Part shown: positions 9,929 to 18,950 of the stretch, piece after piece | Numbering within the stretch: position 1 is the first letter of the stretch | Layout of the letters: each line of letters begins with the position of its first letter | Assembly: GCA_019155185.1 (NCBI GenBank) | Contig: CM032815.1 | Location: 11,502,253 to 11,566,252, forward strand | DNA: 64,000 nucleotides | DNA from: Beaufortia kweichowensis | Lineage: Eukaryota > Chordata > Actinopteri > Cypriniformes > Gastromyzontidae | Direction of reading: 5' to 3' | The notes under the pieces: generated by a model | The model's input: the letters and a program-made list of their open reading frames with translations, nothing else | What the model was told of the DNA's origin: nothing | The model's database searches: none | Made by a program: the position numbers and the translations under genes

Positions 9929-12900
9929 GCAATATACAGTGCAATATATATATATATATATATATCCCTGGCAGGCAGCAAAAATAATTTATGAGAATTC
10001 TGTATTGATATTTATAAAGATCATAATTTATTTAAAGTAGAACTATTATGGTAAATCTACATTTATAAGTTGTTTGAACAATAATGAGTGTCAGCAGAAT
10101 GTGACCATTTACAGACCACCGGGTCATCATATAGACTTCCTCAACGAATTTGCTGATTTTCTGTCAGAATTAGTAGTCACCGTAGATAAAGCTCTAATCG
10201 TTGGTGACTTTAACATACACATTGATAATCCAAAGATCACACATGTATAGCTTTTATGGATATCCTGGATTCGCTTGGTGTTAGCCAAAAGGTGTCAGGT
10301 CCCACACACAAATGTAAGCACACTCTAGACCTAATTCTATCTTTTGGACTAAACATAAACAACATAGAAACTGTTACGACTGCTGGTGAGGAAGGACCAG
10401 AACGCCAGAGATACAGTTCAATAATACTTTACTTAGAGTTTTCAGGTCAAAGACAAGGATTTCCAAGAAGACATCAGAACAGACAAACAGGATAACCACA
10501 CAGTCTACGATCGGGCACAAACAACAATACCGGACAAAGAACTGAAGAAGACAAACAGAATATAAAGGGTCCATGATAATTGCAAACAGGTGCTAGCGAT
10601 GATGATGATGACGATGAACAACAGGTGCGGAGGTGCAGGGTGGCATGGGAAATGAAGTCCTTAGTAATCGGGTGACAGGGATCGTGTGACGTGCGAGGGG
10701 GAATCCGATGCTGCTGGCATCGGCTCCGTGACAGAAATATTACCTCAGAGCGATGCTATTTCAGATCACTGCCTCATAACCTATACTGTACTTTTAGATA
10801 AACCCGCTCGTCCTACACCTCGGTTCAGATCAAGCAGATCAATCATCTCTACCACTAAAGATAGTTTTATTAACAATCTTCCAAATCTATATCAAACCCT
10901 TAATGTAATCAACAAAAATGAAGATCTTGACACTGTAACAGAAACATTAAACAAAGCCTTTTCAGGTACCTTAGAAGTTGTCGCACCTATTAGATTAAAA
11001 AGAATAAAAGAAAGAACGCCAGCACCGTGGTATAATAACCACACCGCAGCACTAAAAAAAGCAACTAGAAAAATGGAACGGAGATGGAGGACTACGAACC
11101 TAGAAGTATGGCGCGATGCATGGAAAGAGAGTACCAACAAGTACAAAAAGGCTCTAAAAACCACCAAATCGTCCTATTTCAGCAAGTTGATCACAGAAAA
11201 TCAAAATAACCCGCGATTTCTTTTTAATACAGTCGCAAAACTGACTAAAAACAAATCATTTACAGAAAAAGATGCTAAACTACAGCACGATAGTAACACC
11301 TTTATCCACTATGAAATTTTTTGATAATAAAATCGAGCAGATTAGGGACAATATTGCATCTACACAGCCAGCCACCTCTATATCTCATAGTATCCCGTCC
11401 CGCATCATGCCAATAGTACAACTAGAATCATTCAATGCTATTAAAATGGATGAACTCAAAAAAATAATAAACTCATCAAAATCATCATCCTGTATATTAG
11501 ATCCCATTCCCACAAAACTACTAAAAGAAGTTTTTCCTGCAGTTTCGGAACCAGTGCTTAATATTATTAATTCATCCTTAGAATTAGGCTATGTTCCAGC
11601 AGCCTTTAAAATGGCAGTTATTAGGCCTCTCATTAAAAAACCTAATCTCGACCAGGGAGACCTATCCAACTTTAGACCAATCTCTAATCTCCCCTTCTTA
11701 TCAAAAATACTGGAAAAGGTTGTGTCCAAACAACTACAGACATTCCTAGCGAAAAATAGCATCTATGAAAAATTCCAATCAGGATTCAGGCCCCATCACA
11801 GCACAGAAACAGCCATGCTCAGAGTGACAAATGACCTCCTTCTAGCATCAGATCGCGGTGAAACATCTATTCTTATATTACTCGACCTCAGTGCAGCTTT
11901 TGATACAATAGATCATACAATCTTACTCGATAGACTGGAAAACCTTGTTGGCATAAATGGTCAAGCCTTAGCCTGGTTCAAATCTTATTTAACTGATCGC
12001 TACCACTTTGTCTTTGTTAACGAGGAAAAATCTTATTACTCTCAGGTAAAACATGGCGTACCACAGAGATCAGTTCTTGGTCCCATTGTCTTCGCACTAT
12101 ATATGCTTCCCCTCGGAGATATTATTAAGAAACATGACATCAACTTCCACTGTTACGCTGACGATACCCAGCTTTACATTTCCTCAGAACCTGACAAAAC
12201 CCACTGTTTTTCAAAGCTAATAGACTGTATCAACGATATTAGAATAGGGATGGCAAACAACTTCCTTCTACTTAACTCCAACAAGACAGAGGTTCTGATT
12301 ATTGAAACCAATAGCTCCAAACACGACACGATAGTCCACAACATCTCTATAGAAAGCTGCACCATTGTCCCTTCTTCCACAGTCAAGAACCTAGGTGTGA
12401 TTCTAGATAAGAACCTGTCCTTCGATGGTCACATTTCCAATGTATGCCGAACTGCATTTTTTCACCTTAGAAATATTTCAAAGATGCGACACATGCTGTC
12501 TGTCTCGGATATAGAGAAGCTAATCCACGCATTTATGACCTCCAGAATTGACTACTGTAATTCATTACTGGGGGGGTGTCATGCAAAGCAAATAAATAAG
12601 CTTCAGCTGGTTCAAAATGCAGCTGCTAGAGTTCTCACTAGATCAAAAAAGTATGACCACATAAGTCCACTCCTAGCAACACTGCACTGGCTACCTGTAA
12701 AGTATCGCATACATTTCAAAATTCTGTTAATTACATACAAAGCCCTAAATGGCTTAGCACCGTTATACCTCCATGAACTACTATCAGCATACAATCCATC
12801 ACGGACATTGCGTTCACAAAATGGCGGGCTGTTAACAGTTCCAAGAATATCAAAAAAATCTAAAGGTGGAAGATCCTTCTCCTGCTTAGCACCAAAACTA

Positions 12901-15900
12901 TGGAATGACCTTCCCAGTAAAGTCCGGGACTCAGACACACTCGAACTGTTTAAAATTAAATTAAAAACTTATCTCTTTAGTCTCGCATTCACATAATCTC
13001 AGATCCAACTCTCTAAGGCCGCAATAGTTAACTCAACTGGAACCGGACACACACACATACTACATGTGTTATCACATATAACTGCCTACATCTACATAGG
13101 AACGGCTACTCTGTACTCTGTACTCTGTACTCTGTACTCTGTACTCTGTACTCTGTACTCTGTACTCTGTACTCTGTACTCTGTACTCTGTACTCTGTAC
13201 TCTGTACTCTGTACTCTGTACTCTGTACTCTGTACTCTGTACTCTGTCTCTCTGTCTCTCTCTCGAGTTCCAGCTGGCACAACACTGCCCCACCTGATGT
13301 CCATCCTGGTGCTGCTAAATGACGACCACCCAGGACAACCTCCTGCACCTGTTAAATTACAATCAAATCTACTACATTACACTTCACATATAACATTTTA
13401 TTCACTCTCGAAAGTAATTTCTGTATCCTACAAGGTATGTCTCTGTATCCTGTAAACTGCATAGCGAGTTATAGATGCGATCAATGGCAAATTGTGTCCT
13501 TTATTACGGATTGCACATGCTACGGATTGCAACTATAACACGTCATGTCAGGGGGTTTTTTCTCTCTTAAAGAGTTTTTTTGAATCCCTGACCACTGACT
13601 GCTATCTGTTATTACATGTAAAGCTGCTTTGATACAATGTCCTTTGTGAAAAGCGCTATACAAATAAAATTGAATTGAATTGAATGTCTACACTAGGGTT
13701 AGGAAATGTCTACCAAATTGGCATTGGACGATGTCTATAGTAAAACATTGCGATGGGCCATGACATCGGGTGGGCCGGTTATCAGTTACAAATGAGGAGT
13801 AACTCAACCATATTTATTGTTTCAAGCTATTAAATTATTTATGGCCATTTAAATGGATCAGTTCATTTAAAACTGTTTCTTCCAAAATATTAAGGCTTTT
13901 CAGCATTTTGTAACTTATACTTTCACGTTACAAGACGCTGATGAGTTCGCCATCAAAATTAAAATGACATTTCGTGTTTTTATGAGTATCAGTCCATGTA
14001 TGTTTGGTGTCTTTTTCACAGACTTTCTGAATAGGTTAGGTCGGTGTGTTGAAGTTCATGCAAGGCAGCACAGACCAATCGGGTGGAACAAAACACTGCA
14101 AGTGCATTTCTAGACCATACAGAACAGTCTGTTCTCACACCACCTTAATCATGTCATTAGACGATCCGTCTGTGCAGTGCCACATAAAAATCAAACACAG
14201 CTGATGATTATGTTAAAAATAAGGCAGTCATTTTCTGCGCATACCAAAAAACGTGCACAACATAAAAAGCGTTTTGTTGTTGGATGGACTGAAGAGAAAA
14301 GTCTATATTTACTCCTGACATCTGAGGTGCTGAAGATGCAGTGGATTTGTAGTAGCGCACAGACATGCTTTCTCTACTCTCTCCAGCTCACTTAGACACA
14401 CAAATTAAAAACCTTGCACACTTAATGAGCCTCAAGAATGTACATTTAGAGCATGATAAAATACATGATCTGTGGTGTATTTTGAGCTGAAACTTCACAG
14501 ACACATTTTGTGGATTCCTAAGACTTATATTATATCTTATATTATATAAAGGGGCATAATAGGTCACCTTTAAGTACATGCCAAAAAGGACCCTCTACAT
14601 TTTTACATTTATCCATTTAGCAGACACTTTTATCCAAAGCGGGTAAGGTGCCTTGCTCAAGGGCACCTCAGTTGTTTCCTGCTGGTACTGGAAATCAAAC
14701 TGGCAACCTTCTCGTCATGAGTCCAACGCTCTAACCAGTAGGCCACAACTGGCTCTAAAAACCATGTCTATTAAAATTTTCAACTTGATAAAGCAAAACT
14801 AAACCTCCTACACATAACATACACCCAGGGTATTACTATATTAGCTTTTTCAAGTTCCTGTATATTTTTGCTGTTTTACCTACCAAGTTCTGTTATAAGT
14901 GTCCTTGCTTGAGTAACAAATGGGCCCACTTCACTCTGGTGCATCTTTGCTCTTTCTTTTAAATCTGCACCTGCTCAGACAAATACATATTAACCACTGA
15001 GTAAATATATACACATACATACATACATATACATATATTTAAACATTAAATATTGTTTATGTACAGTACTGTGTAAAAGTCAGTATTTTTGTTAGCATTT
15101 TTATCCCAAATAAATGGTTTTAGGCCAGTTATTTATATCTTTTGCTGTAATGTGTGAGTAGAAAATATCAGTTTACATTTTCAAGCATTCCTTCTTTCAT
15201 TATTTGTAATAATCCAGTTAGATCCAGTCTGACAACAGCCAGTGTTCTGTGTTATTATGACATGAAGAAATGGGAAAAACTAATACAGACTAAATCCAAA
15301 AAAACTGTGGCTCCGAGACGCTTGAAGAAACCTACATGCAAAGCTACCTTAAAACCTATGTGCAGTTTATGTAATGTTTTTGTAATGTTTACACAAGTGC
15401 CCAAATCTCTTTACAGTACTGTAGCTTTGCAGGTAGGTTTCTTCAATATATATATATAATGCAAGTTGTCTTTGAAAATTAGGTTGTATACGTTTACATA
15501 TAGCATTGCCGTGCCACTGGCCTGATGCTGGAGACAGCAACAAGTTACATGTTTTGTCAGAGATGCACAACATATAACTATTAGAAAGTAATAGAAAGCA
15601 ACTAATAAGTGTAGTAAAACTGTTGGTAAACTTTGACAACCTAATGTAAATATAAAGGATAATTTTAAATGAACACACAGCTATGAAATCTAAATTCATT
15701 AAAGTTTTTAGACTACCCTACTGGTATTCGTCATGATTCATTCGTCTGTGTTTCTGTCTGTGTTTCTTGTCATGCTATTTTATAAAAGATGCAACAACTT
15801 TTACAGAACTAATATTCACCCCCTCATTCACAGGCACCAATCCTCAGAGCCTCGAGCACCCACAGAAATGGCACAGCATTCACATGAATGCACAAGGTCA

Positions 15901-17906
15901 GTCAGTGTGTTTTTGCGCTAATATAAGTCTGTTTTTGTCTCCTTCTCTCTCTCTCTTCCTCTCCCTCTCTCTCTATCCCCTTCTCTCTCTTTTCTCCGAC
16001 GGACTCTGAGCGATACAGATTAAGTTCCAGTTTGGCATGATACTGCTCATAACAGCCCCGGCTCGCTTAATGCCCTTCCTGGTGCTGCACAATGGACGAC
16101 TGCCAAACGACAACTGGACACTTCCTTTGCGCACCCACAGCTCTCTTAAATTAAACTTACTACTATATCTAATTAATTACTCACGTATTCACCTCTCTTA
16201 ATTAGTAATTATTTTGTGTCCTGTAACTGTAATGTGAGTTATAGATGCAATTAATGGCACTTTGTGTCCTCTATTATGAATCGCATATGTGCCACGGATT
16301 GCAGCTGTAACACGTTTTTTTCTCCCTTAGGGAGTTTTTTAATCCCTGACCACTGACTGTTGTTTTCAAAACCTAGTAAAGCTGCTTTTGATACAATGAA
16401 CTTTGTGAAAATGCGCTATACTAAATAAAAAATAAAACAAATTCTTCATGAGACTTGCATGAGAAATAAACATTATAAAGGGCCATTTATAGCATAGGAG
16501 TATGTGTAACTACCTTAACTTTTCCAGCAAATGCATGTGTTTCTCTGTGTGTGCATAGGGGTTAGGGTGGTTTAGGCAGATGAGCACTCACCAGAAAAAA
16601 CATTTGCGCCTATGTTCTCAATTTAATCAAAGTACGGTTGGAAAAAGTTCTACCATGTTTTATTTTTTGCTAAAAAGGTTCACAGTCCTACGCGACCACT
16701 TCCCAGGATGTATTAGATCTCTCCCTATATTAAACACCTGATTCAGCTGAATCAGGTGTTTCATATAGGGACACCTGATTCAGCTGAAAATGTGAAGAAA
16801 TGTGATTAATGAGCCAGCTGCAATATAGTATTGAGTGTTTGTCATAAAACCATTTTTATGTTTGCACACATACCTGCACAGAATATTCCAGGAACCATAC
16901 TGCATAAAATGACAGTGCGCACTTTGTTGTTTTTCTTTACACACTCAATGGCTTCAGACATCTACCAAATAACAAACAACATTATGTAAAGGTGACATAA
17001 CATTCTAGTTCTCACTGTGGTCACATAAAATCCTGTAACACTTTTGCCCTTTGAGAAGGGACACAGAGCCCTGAATATGGGTCCACTGTTGTGATTGTTC
17101 TAGGAAGCAGAAATGTCTCCTCAGTCACAACTGCTTTACAAAATCAGGTGGTATGTTCACATGGTATAGTGATGGCATTAAATGGTAAGAGGGGTGTTTT
17201 GATTTTCAAGAATACAAAAGAACAAATAACAGAAAACTGTATACCTACCATTTTAACAAGATTTTTGCTGATGGCATTTTTAGCCTTGGGGCGATTTATC
17301 CCAAACACAACAATCCCTAAAAATATAATAACAGTTACACCACGAAACAATTAAGGACAATTTAGCACTGGCATTACATACTTTAGTCTTAATTTTCTGG
17401 TTTTCAAGAGTCAACCCATTAACTTTTTCTCTTGCACATTTGTCATGTTGCGGTCAGTTACTGAGCAAATATTAAATCCTAAACTCTCACAGGGACATGT
17501 CAAGTGTTTAAATCACTATGGCAACGGTTTTGAGGCACTGCTGGGAGATGCTATAGAGTGCATTTAATGCAATGACCTTTAAGGTCTTGTTTTCATATAG
17601 CACATGACTTGTAGTGGCCGAGACTACACGCAACATCAAAAAGGATCCGATACTTAAACTCCGATTAAATGCTGTTTCCGATCTACCTGAGTCGTCACCG
17701 TCCAAGTATTTAACGATCAGGTCATCCCCAGACTTAACGTCAGAGCTGTACTTTCGTGTCTCTCCAAAGAAATCGTAACGCACGCACTGTATCCTTTTGT
17801 ACAGCAATGAATGCAAAAAGTCTTGCGATCTGCACCCGCCGTCCATGAAGCTGTTTTGGGATCGAAGAACCTGAAACACCGCTCTACATTTAGCTAATGC
17901 CGCCAT
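9187..17906 (-). CDS. auh: auh, methylglutaconyl-CoA hydratase (spliced, partial: exons 1-6)
   Basis: Gene model joined from six minus-strand exons: 17687-17906, 17249-17316, 16874-16961, 14884-14970, 9620-9712 and 9187-9243. Every join keeps frame, giving 613 nt or 204 codons plus 1 nt. Human AUH is 339 aa, so about 135 C-terminal residues are missing. The protein is a crotonase-fold hydratase of leucine catabolism in mitochondria that converts 3-methylglutaconyl-CoA to HMG-CoA; the human protein also binds AU-rich RNA. Visible family motifs are GINRPKAKNA, the oxyanion-hole segments FCAGADLKER and GAALGGGLE, and two glutamates (GGGLE and VETK) at the positions known as catalytic in enoyl-CoA hydratases. 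Intron 5 (9713-14883) contains a 3.6 kb LINE. The next gene to the right is nfil3 in the same orientation, as in human. Exons for the GTQRLPR-type segment and the C-terminus were searched for in 1-9186 and not seen; they probably lie left of the window. Confidence 0.93.
9620..9712 (-). CDS. auh: auh exon 5 (oxyanion hole, first catalytic Glu)
   Basis: A 93-nt exon between a TTTTAG acceptor and a GCCG|GTAGGA donor. It encodes NLPMPTVAAIDGAALGGGLE followed by MALACDIRIA. GGG stabilises the thioester oxyanion, and the Glu after GGGL is one of the two catalytic glutamates of the family. This is the most conserved AUH segment in the window. Confidence 0.96.
9866..9965. repeat. (TA)n microsatellite, two blocks
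   Basis: A TA tract of nearly 60 bp (9866-9924) and a second of about 20 bp (9945-9965) are separated by a TTGTGCAATATACAGTGCAA spacer. Both are preceded by ACAGTGCAA, suggesting duplication of the block. Located in auh intron 5. Confidence 0.9.
10372..10733. mobile_element. solo-LTR-like insertion in the LINE
   Basis: A 362-bp block starts TGTTACGACTGCTGG and ends CGGCTCCGTGACA, so it has TG...CA ends with a short inverted repeat (TGTTACG/CGTGACA). It interrupts the LINE ORF between the endonuclease and linker regions. Flanks are GAAAC and GAAAT, a 5-bp duplication with one mismatch. No internal coding region. Confidence 0.6.
11272..12996 (+). CDS. LINE reverse transcriptase open frame (mobile element)
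   Basis: A 574-codon open frame covering most of the RT and the C-terminal region of an L2/CR1-type ORF2. It includes the RT palm with YADD near 12155, then a conserved C-terminal stretch (LITYKALNGLAPLYL, KLWNDLP). It is not in frame with the upstream segment 10686-11324, showing a frameshift near 11300, and no endonuclease is fused intact. The apparent start Met is not biological. Transposon relic, not a host gene. Confidence 0.85.
   Translation: MLNYSTIVTPLSTMKFFDNKIEQIRDNIASTQPATSISHSIPSRIMPIVQLESFNAIKMDELKKIINSSKSSSCILDPIPTKLLKEVFPAVSEPVLNIINSSLELGYVPAAFKMAVIRPLIKKPNLDQGDLSNFRPISNLPFLSKILEKVVSKQLQTFLAKNSIYEKFQSGFRPHHSTETAMLRVTNDLLLASDRGETSILILLDLSAAFDTIDHTILLDRLENLVGINGQALAWFKSYLTDRYHFVFVNEEKSYYSQVKHGVPQRSVLGPIVFALYMLPLGDIIKKHDINFHCYADDTQLYISSEPDKTHCFSKLIDCINDIRIGMANNFLLLNSNKTEVLIIETNSSKHDTIVHNISIESCTIVPSSTVKNLGVILDKNLSFDGHISNVCRTAFFHLRNISKMRHMLSVSDIEKLIHAFMTSRIDYCNSLLGGCHAKQINKLQLVQNAAARVLTRSKKYDHISPLLATLHWLPVKYRIHFKILLITYKALNGLAPLYLHELLSAYNPSRTLRSQNGGLLTVPRISKKSKGGRSFSCLAPKLWNDLPSKVRDSDTLELFKIKLKTYLFSLAFT
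13111..13243. repeat. 19-copy 7-bp microsatellite (CTGTACT)n
   Basis: Nineteen head-to-tail copies of CTGTACT with no visible interruption, followed by degenerate CTCTGT/CTCTCT repeats to about 13264. It lies in the LINE 3' UTR. Because 7 is not a multiple of 3 and the unit lacks stops in these frames, it creates long low-complexity frames (LYSVLCT and complements) on both strands that are not genes. Confidence 0.97.
13685..14596. other. auh intron 5, no confident feature
   Basis: AT-rich. Near 14550-14573 is a GGGGCATAATAGGTCACCTT motif that recurs near 36900 (GGCATAATAGGTCACCTT), probably a terminus of an unclassified interspersed repeat. Confidence 0.4.
14597..14754 (-). mobile_element. 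tRNA-derived SINE
   Basis: Read on the minus strand, the head (14754 down) has A-box-like TGGCCTACTGGTTAGAGCG and B-box-like GGTTGCCAGTTTGATTTCC motifs of a tRNA-derived Pol III promoter. The tail has GCTTTGGATAAAAGTGTCTG then CTAAATGG, the fish SINE/L2 3' tail. Appears nearly full length. Confidence 0.75.
14884..14970 (-). CDS. auh: auh exon 4
   Basis: An 87-nt exon between a GCAG acceptor and a CTTG|GTAGGT donor. It encodes (G)ADLKERAKMHQSEVGPF followed by VTQARTLITEL. The ADLKERAKM motif is AUH-specific within the enoyl-CoA hydratase family and carries part of the acyl-CoA site. Phases are 1 on entry and 1 on exit. Confidence 0.95.
15061..15421. mobile_element. Tc1/mariner-type non-autonomous element
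   Basis: Imperfect inverted ends TACAGTACTGTGTAAAAGTC and its complement near CTTTACAGTACTGTA bound about 360 bp. The inside (AGTAGAAAATATCAGTTTAC ... AGTCTGACAACAGCC) is shared with 29735-29930, confirming an interspersed family. No transposase. Confidence 0.65.
15733..16440 (+). mobile_element. LINE 3' end fragment (same family as 10100-13684)
   Basis: From about 16010 the sequence parallels the 3' UTR of the LINE at 13260-13680. Shared blocks include GGATTGCA...GTAACACG, AATCCCTGACCACTGACTG, AAAGCTGCTTTTGATACAAT and GCGCTATACTAAATAAA. A CT-rich microsatellite occupies about 15940-16003. No RT coding remains. Confidence 0.75.
16722..16771. repeat. 50-bp near-perfect palindrome
   Basis: The central 30 bp (16732-16761) is a perfect palindrome whose half is AAACACCTGATTCAG. 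The palindrome extends 10 bp each side (TCCCTATATT / CATATAGGGA) with one mismatch. A further CACCTGATTCAGCTGA follows at 16773, a third half-arm. Located in auh intron 3. Confidence 0.95.
16874..16961 (-). CDS. auh: auh exon 3 (lysine-rich helix and start of oxyanion loop)
   Basis: An 88-nt exon between a GGTAG acceptor and a GCAG|GTATGT donor. It encodes MSEAIECVKKNNKVRTVIL and ends in VPGIFCA plus one base of the next Gly codon. The human equivalent is LSKAVDALKSDKKVRTII...VPGIFCAG. The helix corresponds to the part of human AUH reported to contact AU-rich RNA through lysines. The fish helix keeps a basic patch, but the lysines are spaced differently; whether RNA binding is kept is inference. 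Confidence 0.93.
17249..17316 (-). CDS. auh: auh exon 2
   Basis: This 68-nt exon lies between a TTAG acceptor and an ATG|GTAGGT donor. It encodes GIVVFGINRPKAKNAISKN plus LVKM, the first beta-strand region of the crotonase fold. Human AUH has IVVLGINRAYGKNSLSKNL here. It starts with 2 nt that complete the Gly codon from exon 1 and ends in phase 0. Confidence 0.93.
17687..17906 (-). CDS. auh: auh exon 1 (start codon, mitochondrial presequence)
   Basis: The ATG at 17906-17904 opens a 73-codon frame beginning MAALAKCRAVFQVLR. It is rich in Ala, Arg and hydrophobic residues and lacks acidic residues at the start, as expected of a mitochondrial targeting peptide. The exon ends ...KYLDGDDSG at a CAG|GTAGAT donor (last base 17687, phase 1). 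The preceding KYSSDVKSGDDL segment resembles the start of mature human AUH. The presequence itself is poorly conserved, so the start rests on the in-frame ATG and on the promoter-like sequence just upstream. Confidence 0.9.
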
Positions 17907-17962
17907 GATTCCACCGGCAATGCTTTGACTTTCAACTCTGAACTGCGAATGACGTCTCTCGA

Positions 17963-17972
17963 GTCACGTGAC
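17963..17972. promoter_or_regulatory. palindromic E-box GTCACGTGAC upstream of auh
   Basis: A perfect 10-bp palindrome containing CACGTG lies 57 bp upstream of the auh ATG. GTCACGTGAC fits USF and MiT/TFE (CLEAR-type) sites. A CRE-like TGACGTCT lies about 10 bp closer to the gene. Position and local CpG richness suggest a core-promoter site; this is inference without TSS data. Confidence 0.5.
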
Positions 17973-18700
17973 CAAACGCTACTGCGAGACTTCTCCTGAC
18001 ACGGCTTGCTGAACTGATGTGACTTAAGTATGATTTTTCTCAACTAACATTGCTAATCTAATGTTCATAAAAAACAATCCTTCTTTCAATATTGTTAAGA
18101 CTCTCTGAACCGCTTTACATTAAGACTTCACAAATCAGCCAATAACATAATAATTATAATTATAATAAATTACTATCCAGACTATGCCATATACAGCAAA
18201 TCTTCAGCACAACCATTGTTTTACTAAAAATATATCTATTTGTGATAAAACTATTGTAACCACACGTTTACTATGGTCTCACTACAATACCCATGGATTA
18301 ACTGTGGTAATCGTAATAAAACTATGGTAATACAAATGAGACATAAGTGTGAATTTGAAAAGCTATTTTAGACATTCTTAGAAACACTATTATACAATGT
18401 ATAGATTATATCAACCTCATAACTCATATGCTAATAAATACAGAAGTTAGTGCAGTGTAATATCAATAACAGTACACCAGTACACATTTTTTTTATGTAA
18501 AAAAGTTGTTTTGTGTAAATTTTACTTTTTTGAACTCACAATTTCACTTTGGGGGAATAAGTACTATTGACATAAACAGTGCATTATTGTGCACTTGTAT
18601 CTAAATATTTACAAGTAAACATTCTTGCTTCGAAAAAGTTGTATAGTAATTTACCAAATTTAAGAAAGGACAAAGACAAGAATAATTCTAAGCTTGCATA
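17973..18700. other. auh-nfil3 intergenic, nothing recognised
   Basis: AT-rich interval between the auh promoter and the nfil3 3' end. No repeat ends or coding frames recognised. Confidence 0.4.
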
Positions 18701-18702
18701 CA

Positions 18703-18708
18703 TTTATT
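18703..18708 (-). terminator. candidate nfil3 polyadenylation signal AATAAA
   Basis: AATAAA on the minus strand, about 245 nt downstream of the nfil3 stop codon, in context ACAATAAATG. The hexamer is common in AT-rich DNA, so this is a candidate only. Confidence 0.45.
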
Positions 18709-18950
18709 GTAAACAAAAGAGAATGTTTGTGTGTACGTAAAATGAATTGAGAATTAATTAATTTTGCATTTACAATAACCCATTTTTGGCTTTTGGGCTA
18801 CAAATGGAGTCATCAAAAAACACGCCAAACTAAAACAGTAAGAGCACAAAACACCATTCCTCTCCACAAAGCCCAGTTTTTTAAAACCATGAACCGCACA
18901 GTGCAAGAGAAAACACAGTGTAAAACAAGCATTGTGCAAACAGAGGCAAC

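Larger units (their letters stand above)
10100..13684 (+). mobile_element. L2/CR1-type LINE, 5'-truncated, with inserts
   Basis: Plus-strand non-LTR retrotransposon in auh intron 5. Near 10110-10250 is an endonuclease remnant (YRPPG, LIVGDFNIHID). From 10734 to 12996 follow the linker and reverse transcriptase with a frameshift near 11300. RT landmarks are SNFRPISNLPFLSKILEK, LDLSAAFDTIDH, GVPQRSVLGP (family usual PQGS) and the catalytic YADD in FHCYADDTQLY. The 3' end is the typical AAGCGCTATACAAATAAA followed by a TTGAA repeat tail. It is broken by a solo-LTR-like insert (10372-10733) and a 7-bp microsatellite in the 3' UTR, so it is inactive. Confidence 0.9.

Noticed and set aside
13066..13455. 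Several overlapping frames with SVLCTLY / EYRVQST repeats on both strands
   Set aside because: They are translations of the (CTGTACT)n microsatellite within a LINE 3' UTR.
14690..14757. Possible tRNA gene on the minus strand
   Set aside because: A- and B-box-like motifs are present, but they sit in a SINE with the L2-type tail and the sequence does not fold as a complete tRNA.
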